From: Pseudocercospora fijiensis CIRAD86
Lineage: Eukaryota > Ascomycota > Dothideomycetes > Mycosphaerellales > Mycosphaerellaceae
NCBI RefSeq assembly: GCF_000340215.1
Contig: NW_006921545.1
Location: forward strand, 835,522 to 899,521
Reading direction: 5' to 3'
DNA: 64,000 bases
A program made the position numbers and the translations under genes. Of this stretch, positions 12,010 to 21,239 are shown in pieces. The first letter of the stretch is position 1. Each line of letters opens with the position of its first letter. A model generated the notes under the pieces. It was not told the origin of the DNA and ran no database searches. It saw only the letters and a program-made list of their open reading frames with translations.

Positions 12010-13700
12010 TTTTTATAAGCGGCGTACTAATAACTAAGCTAAAGAGATAGTTAAACTACTCGATTAGTACTATATCTTCTATAATATTAAGATAGACGAG
12101 GAGGGTTTAACTAAGGTAGTAGTAGCTTTTTATCTAACCTCGCTCGAGGCCTTTAAACTTTAAAAATACGCCCTATTAGCTAATTCTCGATACTACTTAT
12201 TCGACTACCCTATATAACCTTGATTTACTAGATATAGTAGCCGCTAGACCGATAAGCGATATAATAAAGCTCGGTATTAGTCCTATTTGCTCGAAGCCTA
12301 GTAAAGCTAACTACGTAGAGTTATTACTATCTATACGGAAGGGCTCTAAACAAGCCGGCTATACTATACCTCTCGCTATAGCTACTAATCGTAAAGAAGG
12401 CTTAATACTAGCGGTCGACGAGGTAATCCTAGAGACACTAAATATCGTCTATAAGTAGTACCTAAACTAAGATATATTTACTCGAGTAAGGAAGAAGCAA
12501 GGAGCCTTCCTATAGATTAAATCTAACGCTTATTAGACTATTAGTCCGTCTATAAGTTTGTTTATAAAGCTATTTACTTATACTATCTATACTTATCTAT
12601 ACTAAGACTAAGGAGGAGTTTAATAATAACGTTACTAAGCTAGATAACGTATATCCTATCTTTAAGGCCCGTTTTTAAAAGAACTAGTAGTTCTATAAGA
12701 CTTAGATTATAAAATGCTAGACTAGCTAAGTCCTAGATTTTAGCTATAGGATAACCTCTTAAGTCTAGTCTTACAATAGCCGTATTTAGCTCTAGCTTAA
12801 CTGTAGTAGTAGATACGATATCTTTACGATCTTCGAGTCGCTTCTAAACTAGTAGTAGGAAGGCTACGACCGCTACCGTACCGCTATAGTAGACAACCTA
12901 AAGAGGTATAATAAGTTACTAACTAAAGCCTTCTATACTAGTATCTCTCGAGTTATTAGTAACTATTGCCTTCTTAATATAGCTAAGCTATACAAATACG
13001 CTATTACTCTCCTAAGGACTACGACTAGCGACGGTAGCAATAGGATTAGGCACTCTGCCTTCTTATATAGCTATCCGTAGTACCGCCGTAACGATTACCT
13101 TACTAAGACCTTCGGCTGTCTATTTAAATACGAGATTATAAACCTAATTAAGAGAGGTAGCTTACGAGTAGTACTATTACTACCCTACTTCTATAGCTAC
13201 TAGCTTAACGACTTTATAAAGAAGTAGGAGCCTCGTCTAGGCGAGCCGAAGATTAATTTTAGTAACTATAAACCTCTTACTAGTTAAGCGACTATCTATA
13301 TAATAAAGCGTATACCTACTACTCGAGAATTAGACGACTTAAATACTATTACTATAAAGAAGCGGAAGCTAACAAATATAGCAATAATAACTAACTTTAC
13401 TCTCTAGCCTAGTATATCGCTTACCTAGCTAAGAACGACTATTATAGACTACTATAAGTACGTAGAGAGCTAGTATCGTACGTAGTAGTACCCTTGCTAG
13501 AAGGTTAACCCTCTATATAGACCTACCTACTACCCTTAAGGCCTCGAGTACTATAGTCTACGTTAAGAAGTACTCCCTATAAGATAGTATATATAACCTC
13601 CTTCTAAGGTAGACCTTCTACGGTAAGAACTTAATAACCTTCGAGCGCGTAAAGAATAGCGTATATTATAATAGATTAAATAAAACCGATAATAGGCGTC
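12010..13700 (+). pseudogene. MULE (Mutator-like, Hop-type) transposase remnant
   Basis: The plus-strand frame from about 12600 reads as the C-terminal half of a Mutator-like transposase. A KTKEEFNNNV stretch with Trp codons turned to TAG is followed near 12727-12765 by LDFSYRITS*V*SYNS. This corresponds to the HFGxxxTSRVExxH motif of MULE transposases. Near 13100-13230 KTFGCLFKYEII and then LLPYFYSY fit a SWIM zinc finger (CxC...CxH) in which RIP and other changes replaced Cys and His. Upstream, from about 12020, coding-like sequence reading FKL*KYALLAN may be the FAR1-type DNA-binding domain. The left end lies against the LINE. Terminal inverted repeats and the usual 9-bp duplication were not identified. 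Confidence 0.75.
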
Positions 13701-14140
13701 GTTTACTAAATACTAGTAGCGGTAGGCGTAGTTTAAATAGTAATAATAGTATAAATAATAGTAGTATTAGTTTTTCCTAATATAGCTAATAGGACGGCTA
13801 CTCTATAAGCTAGGTACTATAGTAGTAGTACTACCGGTTTACTTAGTAGTAGTATTATATATAGTAATAGGCTAGTTAGTAGGCTAGAGACTAGTATAAG
13901 CTAGTATATATAGCCTCGCGTAGTTATAATACTATAGGCTATAATCCGCTTAGATCTAGGTAGATAAAAACTAGTAGTATCTTAACTTTTACTATACTCT
14001 TATTTTACTAATAATCTTTAGCTTTATATAGAGTTGCCCGGCTAGCCGGGCCTCTAGCGACGCTATTATCCGCTTCTATACGCTAATTTATAAGGAATAG
14101 CCGATTCCGTAGTCCTATAAGCTACTAGGGCTCGGGTAGT
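13700..14140. other. Unassigned stretch after the MULE
   Basis: AT-rich, TAG/CTA-rich sequence with irregular TAGTA triplet runs (13735-13925) that probably derive from CAG or GTA repeats. I see no recognisable domain on either strand. It may be the 3' part of the MULE. Confidence 0.3.
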
Positions 14141-14735
14141 TAGCTAGGGCTCGGGAAAGTAACTAAGTTATATACGCTATATAGCGTAGCAAGCGCCTCG
14201 TTCCCTTAATAATCGTCTAACCTAGTACCGAAGACCTATAGAAGTATAGACGCTTATAAGCTAAAACTCCTAGAGTATCTTAATATCTATCTAGTAAAGT
14301 ATATATTTAAACTAAGAACCGCTAGATAAGATACTAATCCCGAAGATATCCTATTAATTCTAAAAGCTATAAAGGCTACCGACTAGACTAAAGATAAGCT
14401 AGAGTCTGCGTTAAAGATAATATATATAATTGTCCGCTAGAGCTTTAGTAATTCTAATCTCGGTAATCTAAACCGTCTTAGATCTAAAAGAGAGATATAA
14501 TAGAAGGTATACTTAGACGAAGATACTATTTAGGAATTCCTATACTATACTATCTTTATCCGTAAAGCGACCGAGAAATTCCTACGAGACTATACCGCTT
14601 ACGTAGCTATAGAAGAAGCTATCCTAGACTATTTCCTCTAAGAAGTATATAGATAGAATATAGAATAAGATATCCGGTCCTAATTAGAGTAAGAATACTA
14701 GTATCTACTATATATAAAGCTAGACCCCGTAGTAG
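14140..14735 (+). pseudogene. Unrecognised coding remnant
   Basis: One plus-strand frame stays coding-like for about 190 codons, interrupted mainly by TAG and TAA. It is rich in Leu, Lys, Glu and Tyr. Readable stretches include AYKLKLLEYLNIYLVKYIF near 14245-14315 and EKFLRDYTAYVAIEEAILDY near 14570-14635. I do not recognise a family. Its position directly after the MULE remnant would allow a second MULE ORF, but nothing in the sequence proves that. Confidence 0.4.
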
Positions 14736-14739
14736 TTCG

Positions 14740-14960
14740 GGTTGGTTTAGTTTAGTTTACTAAGCCGAAGATCTAGTTTGGTTTAGGTTGGTTTGCTAAG
14801 CAACTATAGGAGTAGCTAGTTCGAACTATAGAATTTATTAGACCCCGTAATAGTTCGGTTTCTAAACTACTAAACGTATATAGTTTAGTTTCTTAGTAGC
14901 GAACTAGCTCCCTAGTTCCGGTTTGGTTTTTTCGAACTATATAGATTTCTAGATTAAACT
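14740..14960. repeat. GGTTTGG-rich stretch with duplicated AGACCCCGTA motif
   Basis: The 20-base motif GACCCCGTAGTAGTTCGG(G/T)T occurs at about 14725 and again, with one change, at about 14840. Around it are many GGTTTGGTTT/GGTTTAGTTT runs that retain TG and GG, unlike the surrounding sequence. It could be the end region of a DNA transposon, either the MULE or the adjacent hAT. No paired inverted copy was found. Confidence 0.4.
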
Positions 14961-14973
14961 AGAGACTATATTA

Positions 14974-15255
14974 GTTTTACTATAAGGATACTCCTATTCG
15001 ACTGCCGGCTACGATTGCCGGCTATAATAGTAACTATATTATATTTACTACGCTCTTTTGCCGTTGCTAGGGCGTAGTTACCGTTACTAAGGCGTAGTTT
15101 TACTATAAGGACACTCTTATTCGACTACCGGCTACGATTGCCGGCTATAATAGTAACTAGGTTACATTTACTACGCTCTATTACCGTTGCTAGGGCATAG
15201 TTGCTATTACTAGGGCGTAGTTGCTATTACTAGGGCGTAGTTGCTATACCTACGA
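14974..15255. repeat. Tandem repeat, 123-bp unit, plus 20-bp subrepeats
   Basis: GTTTTACTATAAGGAYACTC starts at 14974 and again at 15097, giving a 123-bp unit repeated about twice. Each unit contains GCCGGCTACGATTGCCGGCT, an imperfect repeat of GCCGGCTA. From 15190 to 15255 a 20-bp subunit (GTTGCTATTACTAGGGCGTA) is repeated about three times. Copies differ mainly by C/T and G/A changes. Such arrays are common near hAT termini and the hAT transposase begins downstream, so these may be subterminal repeats. Confidence 0.65.
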
Positions 15256-15379
15256 AAGCTTACCTATATAACGTTACGTAGGCCGCAACAATTAGGGCTT
15301 CGCGATATTCTTATACCTATTAACTTCTTCCTCTATACCTATACCGACAATAATTACTATACGCTACGCCCCTGCCCCT

Positions 15380-15719
15380 TTTCCTTATAATAGTAAGAGA
15401 GAAGCGCGCCGCGCGCTAAACAGAAGATAGAACTAAAGACCGCGAGTTTGTTTTGCCTAAGGATCTAACTAAAAAGCGTAAGACTAAAGAGGCGTACTCT
15501 ACGAAGAAGAATTCCGTACAAGACCGCGAGAGAAAGGAGAAGATAGATAAGGATAAAAGAGCTAAGGATAAGAGAAGAAAGGCGTAGAATAAGGTATTCT
15601 ATCGATAGCTAGCGCCTATAGAAAAAAGTAAAAGTTAGAATAAGAAGACAACCTAAGAGAAGGCTAAGAGGAGGAAAGAACTATAGCTAGTTTTTAAGCG
15701 TAAAGTTCTAGTAGCGTAA
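15380..15719 (+). pseudogene. Lysine/arginine-rich coding remnant
   Basis: From about 15490 to 15719 the plus strand keeps a frame extremely rich in Lys, Arg and Glu (for example KEKIDKDKRAKDKRRKA near 15535-15588), with five TAG/TAA interruptions. This composition suits a nuclear basic protein or linker, for instance the N-terminal tail of the hAT transposase that follows, but no domain is recognisable. It is interrupted on the right by the 61-bp unmutated insert. Confidence 0.4.
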
Positions 15720-15724
15720 GTTAA

Positions 15725-15785
15725 TCTGATCGCTGATTGGGAGCTCCTACCAGCATAGACTGGCCCGGCGGGATCAGCAGCGATC
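15725..15785. mobile_element. 61-bp insert without RIP, flanked by GTTAA duplication
   Basis: This short segment keeps CA and TG (CTGATTGGG, CCAGCATAGACTGGCC) while its neighbours have nearly none. It is flanked by GTTAA at 15720-15724 and at 15786-15790. Its ends are inverted: GATCGCTG at 15728-15735 pairs with CAGCGATC at 15778-15785. A very short MITE-like insertion that arrived after RIP is the simplest reading. A filler fragment from double-strand break repair is an alternative. Confidence 0.55.
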
Positions 15786-15790
15786 GTTAA

Positions 15791-18700
15791 CTAATAGTAT
15801 TTAGACCTATAGCCGCTACCTCTATTAATACGACCGATAGTAACGGAGATATTTAGATAGCCTAGAACAATAATTCTAGAGTTTAGGATACCGCGATAGA
15901 GCTTAATACTACGAATAAAGGGACTAAAAAAAGCGAGGAGATACTATACGTCGATCTAGTAATAGGTATAGTCTTAGGGCCTAGCGCTATAGACGATAAG
16001 CGCTAGGAGTAAATCGAGTATAGTTAAAGAGACGAGATACTAGTAAAGGGCTAAGGTATAAGTCCTATTAATCTAGAAAATTATAGTTAAAGCTACTACG
16101 AAAAGCTAGCAAGGATTAGAATCGAGACTAGTCGTCTTTATATCCTCGATATAGAGTAGAAGTTTCTTTATTAGTATTAGAGCGAAGCCTTTACGTCTAT
16201 AAAGGCAAAGTAGCTTACGATTAATACGATCGGGGCTAGATATCTAGGGACGGTATAGTAGCTCGGTTCTATTAGTAGGAGAGAGCCGCCGTATAGAAGG
16301 CAAAATTTAGCTCGCTAAGGTAGCTAGGAAACAGAAAAAAGGTAGCTAGCTATTTACTACCTAGCTATTCCTAACGATACGATACTATAAAAGAAAGAGT
16401 GTTTCCCTATAGCTACTAGTATATATCTACTACTCCTAAGTCCTTACCTTACTATACGAAACTTTAAAATATACCGACCGATATTATATATATACTAGGC
16501 GCTATACTAGGAAGGGTAATAACGAGACGATTGTTAAAATAGTCTAGTATACGAGCGAGATTGCGATAACGTCGAGAGGAGGTTGTATACTTGCCTTTAA
16601 GCCTATTAAGTCCTAGACGACGATTAGGGCTAGATTTATTCTCTTCGAATCCTAGTAGTAGGAATTTATTATAGGGTACTACTACCTAGTCCTTACCTTT
16701 ACGGAGTCTAAGTAGAAGGTTATTCGGAGATATAAGAATATCGAGTATTAACCCGGATATCTTCGAAAAGGCTAGCTAGGCGTATCTTTAGAAACCCGAG
16801 TATATAGAGTAGTTTAATTAATAGGTCTATAAGATATAGTTCCCTTTATACTTACGTTCGAAGGAGTATAAACTCCGGAAGGACTCGATACGATAGGGTA
16901 GTAAGGAGCGAACGGATATATTCTAGAAGTTCTTTATAAAAGGGGTATTATACCGTTATACGACTTCTCGACTTAAAGGTTAACTAGTAATTGTCTATAA
17001 CTTCTACGGTTTAATCTTAAAATACCTAAACCTAGGAGATAGGAACTTATCGCCTAAGAACTATCTCTATTCTAAACGGTATTAGGAATCTTAAGGAGCG
17101 AGGAGGGTTAATATAGATATAGCGTTCTAGAAGGGGTACGTCTTCTAAAATGCCGGCTATAGCTACCGGCTACTTTAATTAATCGTAGAGATCTAGCTAA
17201 TTATTATAGGCTACGCTTAAGGAAGCTCTAGGATTAAAGGCTACCGATTTCTCCTCCGAAGACTTTAAGTAACGAGTAAACGAAATACTAGCTATAAACG
17301 GTCTTCCGGAAGACTTCTACGAAAGGGAGTCTATATAGAAGATATACCTATATCTTATAAACTACCCCCCCCCCCCCTCTTCCTATTTCTCGGCGCGATA
17401 ACCTAGCGTATTATATTCGAAAAGAATAACAAGGCTACGTTAGACGATATTCGGGAGATCCTCTATAATACTCGCCGAGTAGCTATTACTATCGATCGCT
17501 ACTTAAGCCGGACTATAAGAGCCTCCTTCCTCTCGATTATACTATACTTTATTAATTCGGATTAGAAACTCTAGGAACTTATAATTAGATTCCCTAAAAT
17601 TCTAGGTTCCTATACTAGTAAGGATATAGCGAAGCTTATCTATACGGTAATAGATAGGGTTAGCGTAATAACGAAACTAATCTCGATTACTACGGATAAC
17701 GCTACTAATAATCGAATATTATATAAGGCGTTATATATATAATTCACTCGTATATATCTTTAAAAGTACTAATTATATCGATAGGGTCGAATACGTAGAG
17801 GAGATTATAAGGTCTATAATCTAGCTTAATCTTCCGAATATTAAGCTCGCTACGATTCTAGATACGTACGATAATACGTACGATAATAACGATAAAGAGG
17901 AGCCTAGTAATAGCCCTAGCCCTATTAAATCGGAGCCGACGTCGTTACTAGTTATATCCCTATAGAAGTTTCCCTACCTCGCTTATATAGTTTAAATCGC
18001 GATCCGAGCCCTCTTTAAGACGCTTAAAATTCTACTATTAAACGACGACTAATAGAAGATCCTAGATAAGGATAAAGTAAAGTCGAAAGTCGAGATACTC
18101 GTTATAGTAATAAGACGAGATAAGGTAGAAAGCCTCGCTCTCGTTTTATATAAAATATAACGTTTATCCGTAGCCGGTATCTATAGCCGGTAACTTAGTA
18201 TAGTTCTCACTTATTTTCTCTAGCTTCGTCGTCTATTAATATATACGAACTCGAGCGTATAGAGATATAACCGATTCGAGGCTATTTTAAAGAACCTAAT
18301 CGAGCGCCCTAAAACCGATACCTAGGATATTATACAGAATAAGCGATAGTAAAAGCGGCCTTCTTAGCGCCTACTCCGTTTTCCCTAAGACGTTAAGACC
18401 CGGTTCGATTCGAGTTTTTATATAGTTATAAAGGGATATACTTTACGTACCGCTTTCGAGATCTATTAGAGTTCCGAGGGTATTAAGTAGCTTAGGCTTA
18501 CTACCGCCGAATAGCGCTAAGGAGAGTATCTCGTCGATATTAGTAAGTATTACGCGAAGGTTACTACTACGATTAGAAGAATCCGAGGACCGACGATCTC
18601 CCTTATCTTTACGTACTATAACTAGCTCTTTAACAAGCTCGATAAAACCGTAGCTAAGCTAACTAAGAAGAGCGTTCTCTAGAAAGTAGCTATAACGAAA

Positions 18701-19755
18701 GCTATAGATACCTCCTATACTATATTATATTAATATTATAGTACTACCTTTTAGTCGTTCGGGGATATCTACAGCGTTACATACTTACTTAACCTAGTAG
18801 AAAAGGATATATACTAGTAGAAGCTAGAATAGAAGAGGGACGAGGAATAGCCTAAGTATTATAAGACTATTCTAGAAAAGATATTCTACGAGCGTCGGAA
18901 AGAAACTAGTCTAAATATAGCTCCTATAAAGAAAAAGAAGGTTTAGAAGGCTCCGATATTATATCTATTTCGTAGGTAGGAAGTAGAGGTAGAAGAGGAA
19001 GTAACTACTAAAATAAATAAAGAAGAGTTCGATCTCTATCGGCGCGTAGGTAAGTACTAAACCCGTAGGCTCGGAAAGAGGGCTAATAATCTCTAGATCT
19101 TACCGGTCTTTTAGACGAATTCGAAGACGCTATTCTCGCTATATAGTAGCGGTTAGAGCCTAAGTTTCTAACGATAGCGTCGGTCGCTCGGGACGTCCTT
19201 GCTATACCGAGCGTAGGTATAGGCTATAAGAGGTCTTTTAGTATCGCTCGTTACTAGGGCCGCTTTAATCGAAGATACTCGCCTACTATATTCGAATCTA
19301 TTATAGTATTCCGATACTATCTTCTCTACTAGAGTCGCTAAGGTAGGATACTAAAGATTATACTAAAGGACTTAATCGAGGAATTAGAAAACCTTAAGAT
19401 CGAAGAGACCTAGGAGCGTAAAGAGAATACGAAATTTAGTCTAAGCAAAACTCTAATTAGCGATAATAAAGAGAAGGAAGGTAGAGATAGAAGGCGATAC
19501 TAGGTTAAGAAGCGGAAACGTATCTAGGCTTAGAGTAGCTTTAACGAGACGAAGCGTTTATATAGAAGGTAACGTAGCCGGCGTATATAGCTAGTATATA
19601 TCTTTAATATATTCCGATTTCCTAGGACCTAAATAGAGTAGTTGCTATAGTAACCTACTCCGCTTACCTACGGACTATTTCTAATTCTCTATTCGCTCTT
19701 CTTCTCCTTCTTCCCTTTCTCTATATTCTTAAAAATAAATATATCTTAAGGATTC
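15791..19755 (+). pseudogene. hAT transposase, copy 1 (nearly full length)
   Basis: Plus-strand hAT-superfamily transposase with RIP stops. The RNase H-like core includes LDDIREILYNTRR near 17435, then SFLSIILYFINSD near 17525-17565 and ITTDNATNN near 17688-17715, matching the hAT DNASNN block. Near 18390-18430 DVKTRFDSSFYIV matches the DVxTRWNSTY block. Near 19180-19285 a frame reads ARDVLAIPSVGIG, then RSFSIARY and FNRRYSPTIFES. This is the C-terminal hAT dimerisation motif, although this part lies in a shifted frame. An internal run of 13 C lies at 17365-17377. The same sequence recurs inverted at 36285-38635 and 57742-58574. The outer ends are estimates: terminal repeats were not found. 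The right limit is where similarity to copy 2 stops, at AAGGATTCG. Confidence 0.85.
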
Positions 19756-20023
19756 GGCTCTTCGGGCCTTCCTAAGCCGGCTACCTCCCCTTCCTTAAGC
19801 TACTATCTTTTCTACGAATCTAATAATAACCTACTAAGGCGGGTTAATAGAAGACTATTTTATCTAGAAGATAAGAAATATAAATATCTCCTTACGATTA
19901 TAGGCTTATTAATTTTCTAGGTCCTACCGATATATACTCGTCGCGTAAACGCGTATAGGGATATCTTTAGAGCCTAAAGGGCAAGGGTAAAGTAAGCTAA
20001 GTATAGGGAGACTATAGCGAGAA
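19756..20023. other. Unassigned stretch between hAT copy 1 and the histone-like pseudogene
   Basis: Not shared with hAT copy 2, whose flank differs after AAGGATTCG. I see no recognisable domain. It may contain the promoter side of the histone-like gene or sequence carried between the two. Confidence 0.3.
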
Positions 20024-20530
20024 CGAGATATCGGAAGAGTAAGACTCTCTATAGTATATACGAAGGAAGGGGGTTCCTCGGAAAACAATACTAAAAAACA
20101 AGAAGGCTTTAGGTAGATAGGAGTAGGCTAAAAAGAGTAGGCGGACGAAGGCTATCGTAAATAAAAGTTATTAGTCTATTTTAAAAAAGGATATAACGTA
20201 GGACTCGACGATAAAGAAGCGGCGCTTTAAACTAGGTACTATTACCCTCGCTAGATCCGGCTATACTAAAACAAAAGAGGGACCGAGCTTTTAATCCCTA
20301 AGACTCCCTTCTAGCGACTCGTTCGAGAAATTATATTAGATTTTCGGTCTAGTATACGATTTACGGCTAAAGCGATTAGTACTCTTTAGGAAGCTACGGA
20401 GGCATTTCTCGTAACCGAGCTTAAGCTTTTAAACCTCCTTACTATCTATACGAAGCGGGTTACTCTTTAAAATAAAGATATATAGCTTCTAGCTAAAATT
20501 CGGCGTCGGTTTATAGCGGATTAGTTAGAA
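20024..20530 (+). pseudogene. Histone H3-like pseudogene with long basic N-terminal tail
   Basis: A plus-strand histone H3 fold is readable through RIP stops. From 20213 KKRRFKLGTITL matches the KPHRYRPGTVAL block. After a one-base frame change near 20250 comes RxIRLY, then GTELLIPKTPF*RLVREIIL (20281-20340). Further on are IRFTAKAISTL*EATEAFLV and YTKRVTL*NKDI*L (to about 20490), matching H3 helices 2 and 3. Upstream is a Lys-rich tail with a PRKTILKNKKALG segment resembling the PRKQLATKAARK tail of H3. A still earlier frame at 20024 reads ATA-Ala-Arg-Thr-Arg-Tyr-Arg-Lys-Ser, like a RIP-altered MARTKQTARKS start. The span, about 169 codons, exceeds the 136 of canonical H3, so it may be a variant or CenH3-like, or contain an intron. 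It lies between hAT copy 1 and a Gypsy insertion. Confidence 0.8.
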
Positions 20531-20584
20531 ATTGTATTTAGTAGTTAGATTAACCTAGGAGGAGGCCTATTTTCGTATCCTTTT

Positions 20585-20620
20585 ACCGGCTATAGGTACC
20601 GGCTATAGGTACCGGCTATA
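20585..20620. repeat. 13-bp tandem repeat ACCGGCTATAGGT
   Basis: Two full and one partial unit in perfect tandem just after the histone-like pseudogene. The same ACCGGCTATAGGTACCGGCTA string occurs inside hAT copy 2 near 37853-37873 and, degenerate, in hAT copy 1 near 18170-18192. Each unit pair forms a short palindrome around GGTACC. Confidence 0.7.
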
Positions 20621-20892
20621 TTTCTAATTTTATCTCCGCGCCGTCCCTAAATCTAAGGTACGAAGTAGAAACCTAGCGCTCTATATTTACCCGGCTAGTA
20701 TAGAGACGAGCTATATTTAGATTAGTTTCTTCGTATATTACAACCTAGCGGGTAGTAAGCGAAAGGGCGATAGAACGTTTATAATACGTCTCTATTTAGA
20801 CCTAAAATATAAAGGTCCTAAGGAGCCCTAGTATCCTAACTAGAAGGAGATTCTCTAGTATTAGTACTTTAATCCTCTATACTACGAAGTAG
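20621..20892 (+). pseudogene. Unrecognised coding remnant cut by Gypsy copy 2
   Basis: A plus-strand frame from about 20740 to 20892 reads GSKRKGDRTFITRLYLDLKY and onward, with TAG/TAA at presumed Gln or Trp sites. It is interrupted by the LTR of Gypsy copy 2. The sequence across the insertion resumes at 35569 and continues in a similar coding style for a few dozen codons. The family is not recognised. Confidence 0.35.
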
Positions 20893-21172
20893 TAAAGGAC
20901 GGAAACTAATACTACTACTACTACTAGTAGTAATAGTATAGGCAACCGAGGGTAATATAACCTATAGCAATATAGGCAGCTATGTTTAGTATAATAGGAT
21001 AACAAGACCGTTACTTAGGCTAATAACTAGAGCCCTGCAACATAGGCATTATAGAAGTGTAATATAAACAATATACTATACGAGGTTAGTACTCTATCTA
21101 CAATATAGAAGGAGGCCTCTTATATAGGCTCAAAACTTAGCCTAGGTATATAGGGCCGGTTACTAGCTAATA
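20893..21172 (-). repeat. 3' LTR of Gypsy copy 2
   Basis: 280-bp LTR, the same length as the reassembled 5' LTR (152 + 128 bp). Termini read TATTAGC...CTTTA on the minus strand, which fits TG...CA after RIP. The polypurine tract lies directly upstream in the element sense. Confidence 0.9.
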
Positions 21173-21239
21173 TCCCTCCCTTTCTTCGTATCTAACTAGA
21201 CACGCTTTATATTGCGCGCTAAAAACAAACAAACAGTTA

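Noticed and set aside
14740..14960. GGTTTGG/GGTTTAG runs as telomere-like repeat
   Set aside because: Units are irregular and do not form a TTAGGG array.
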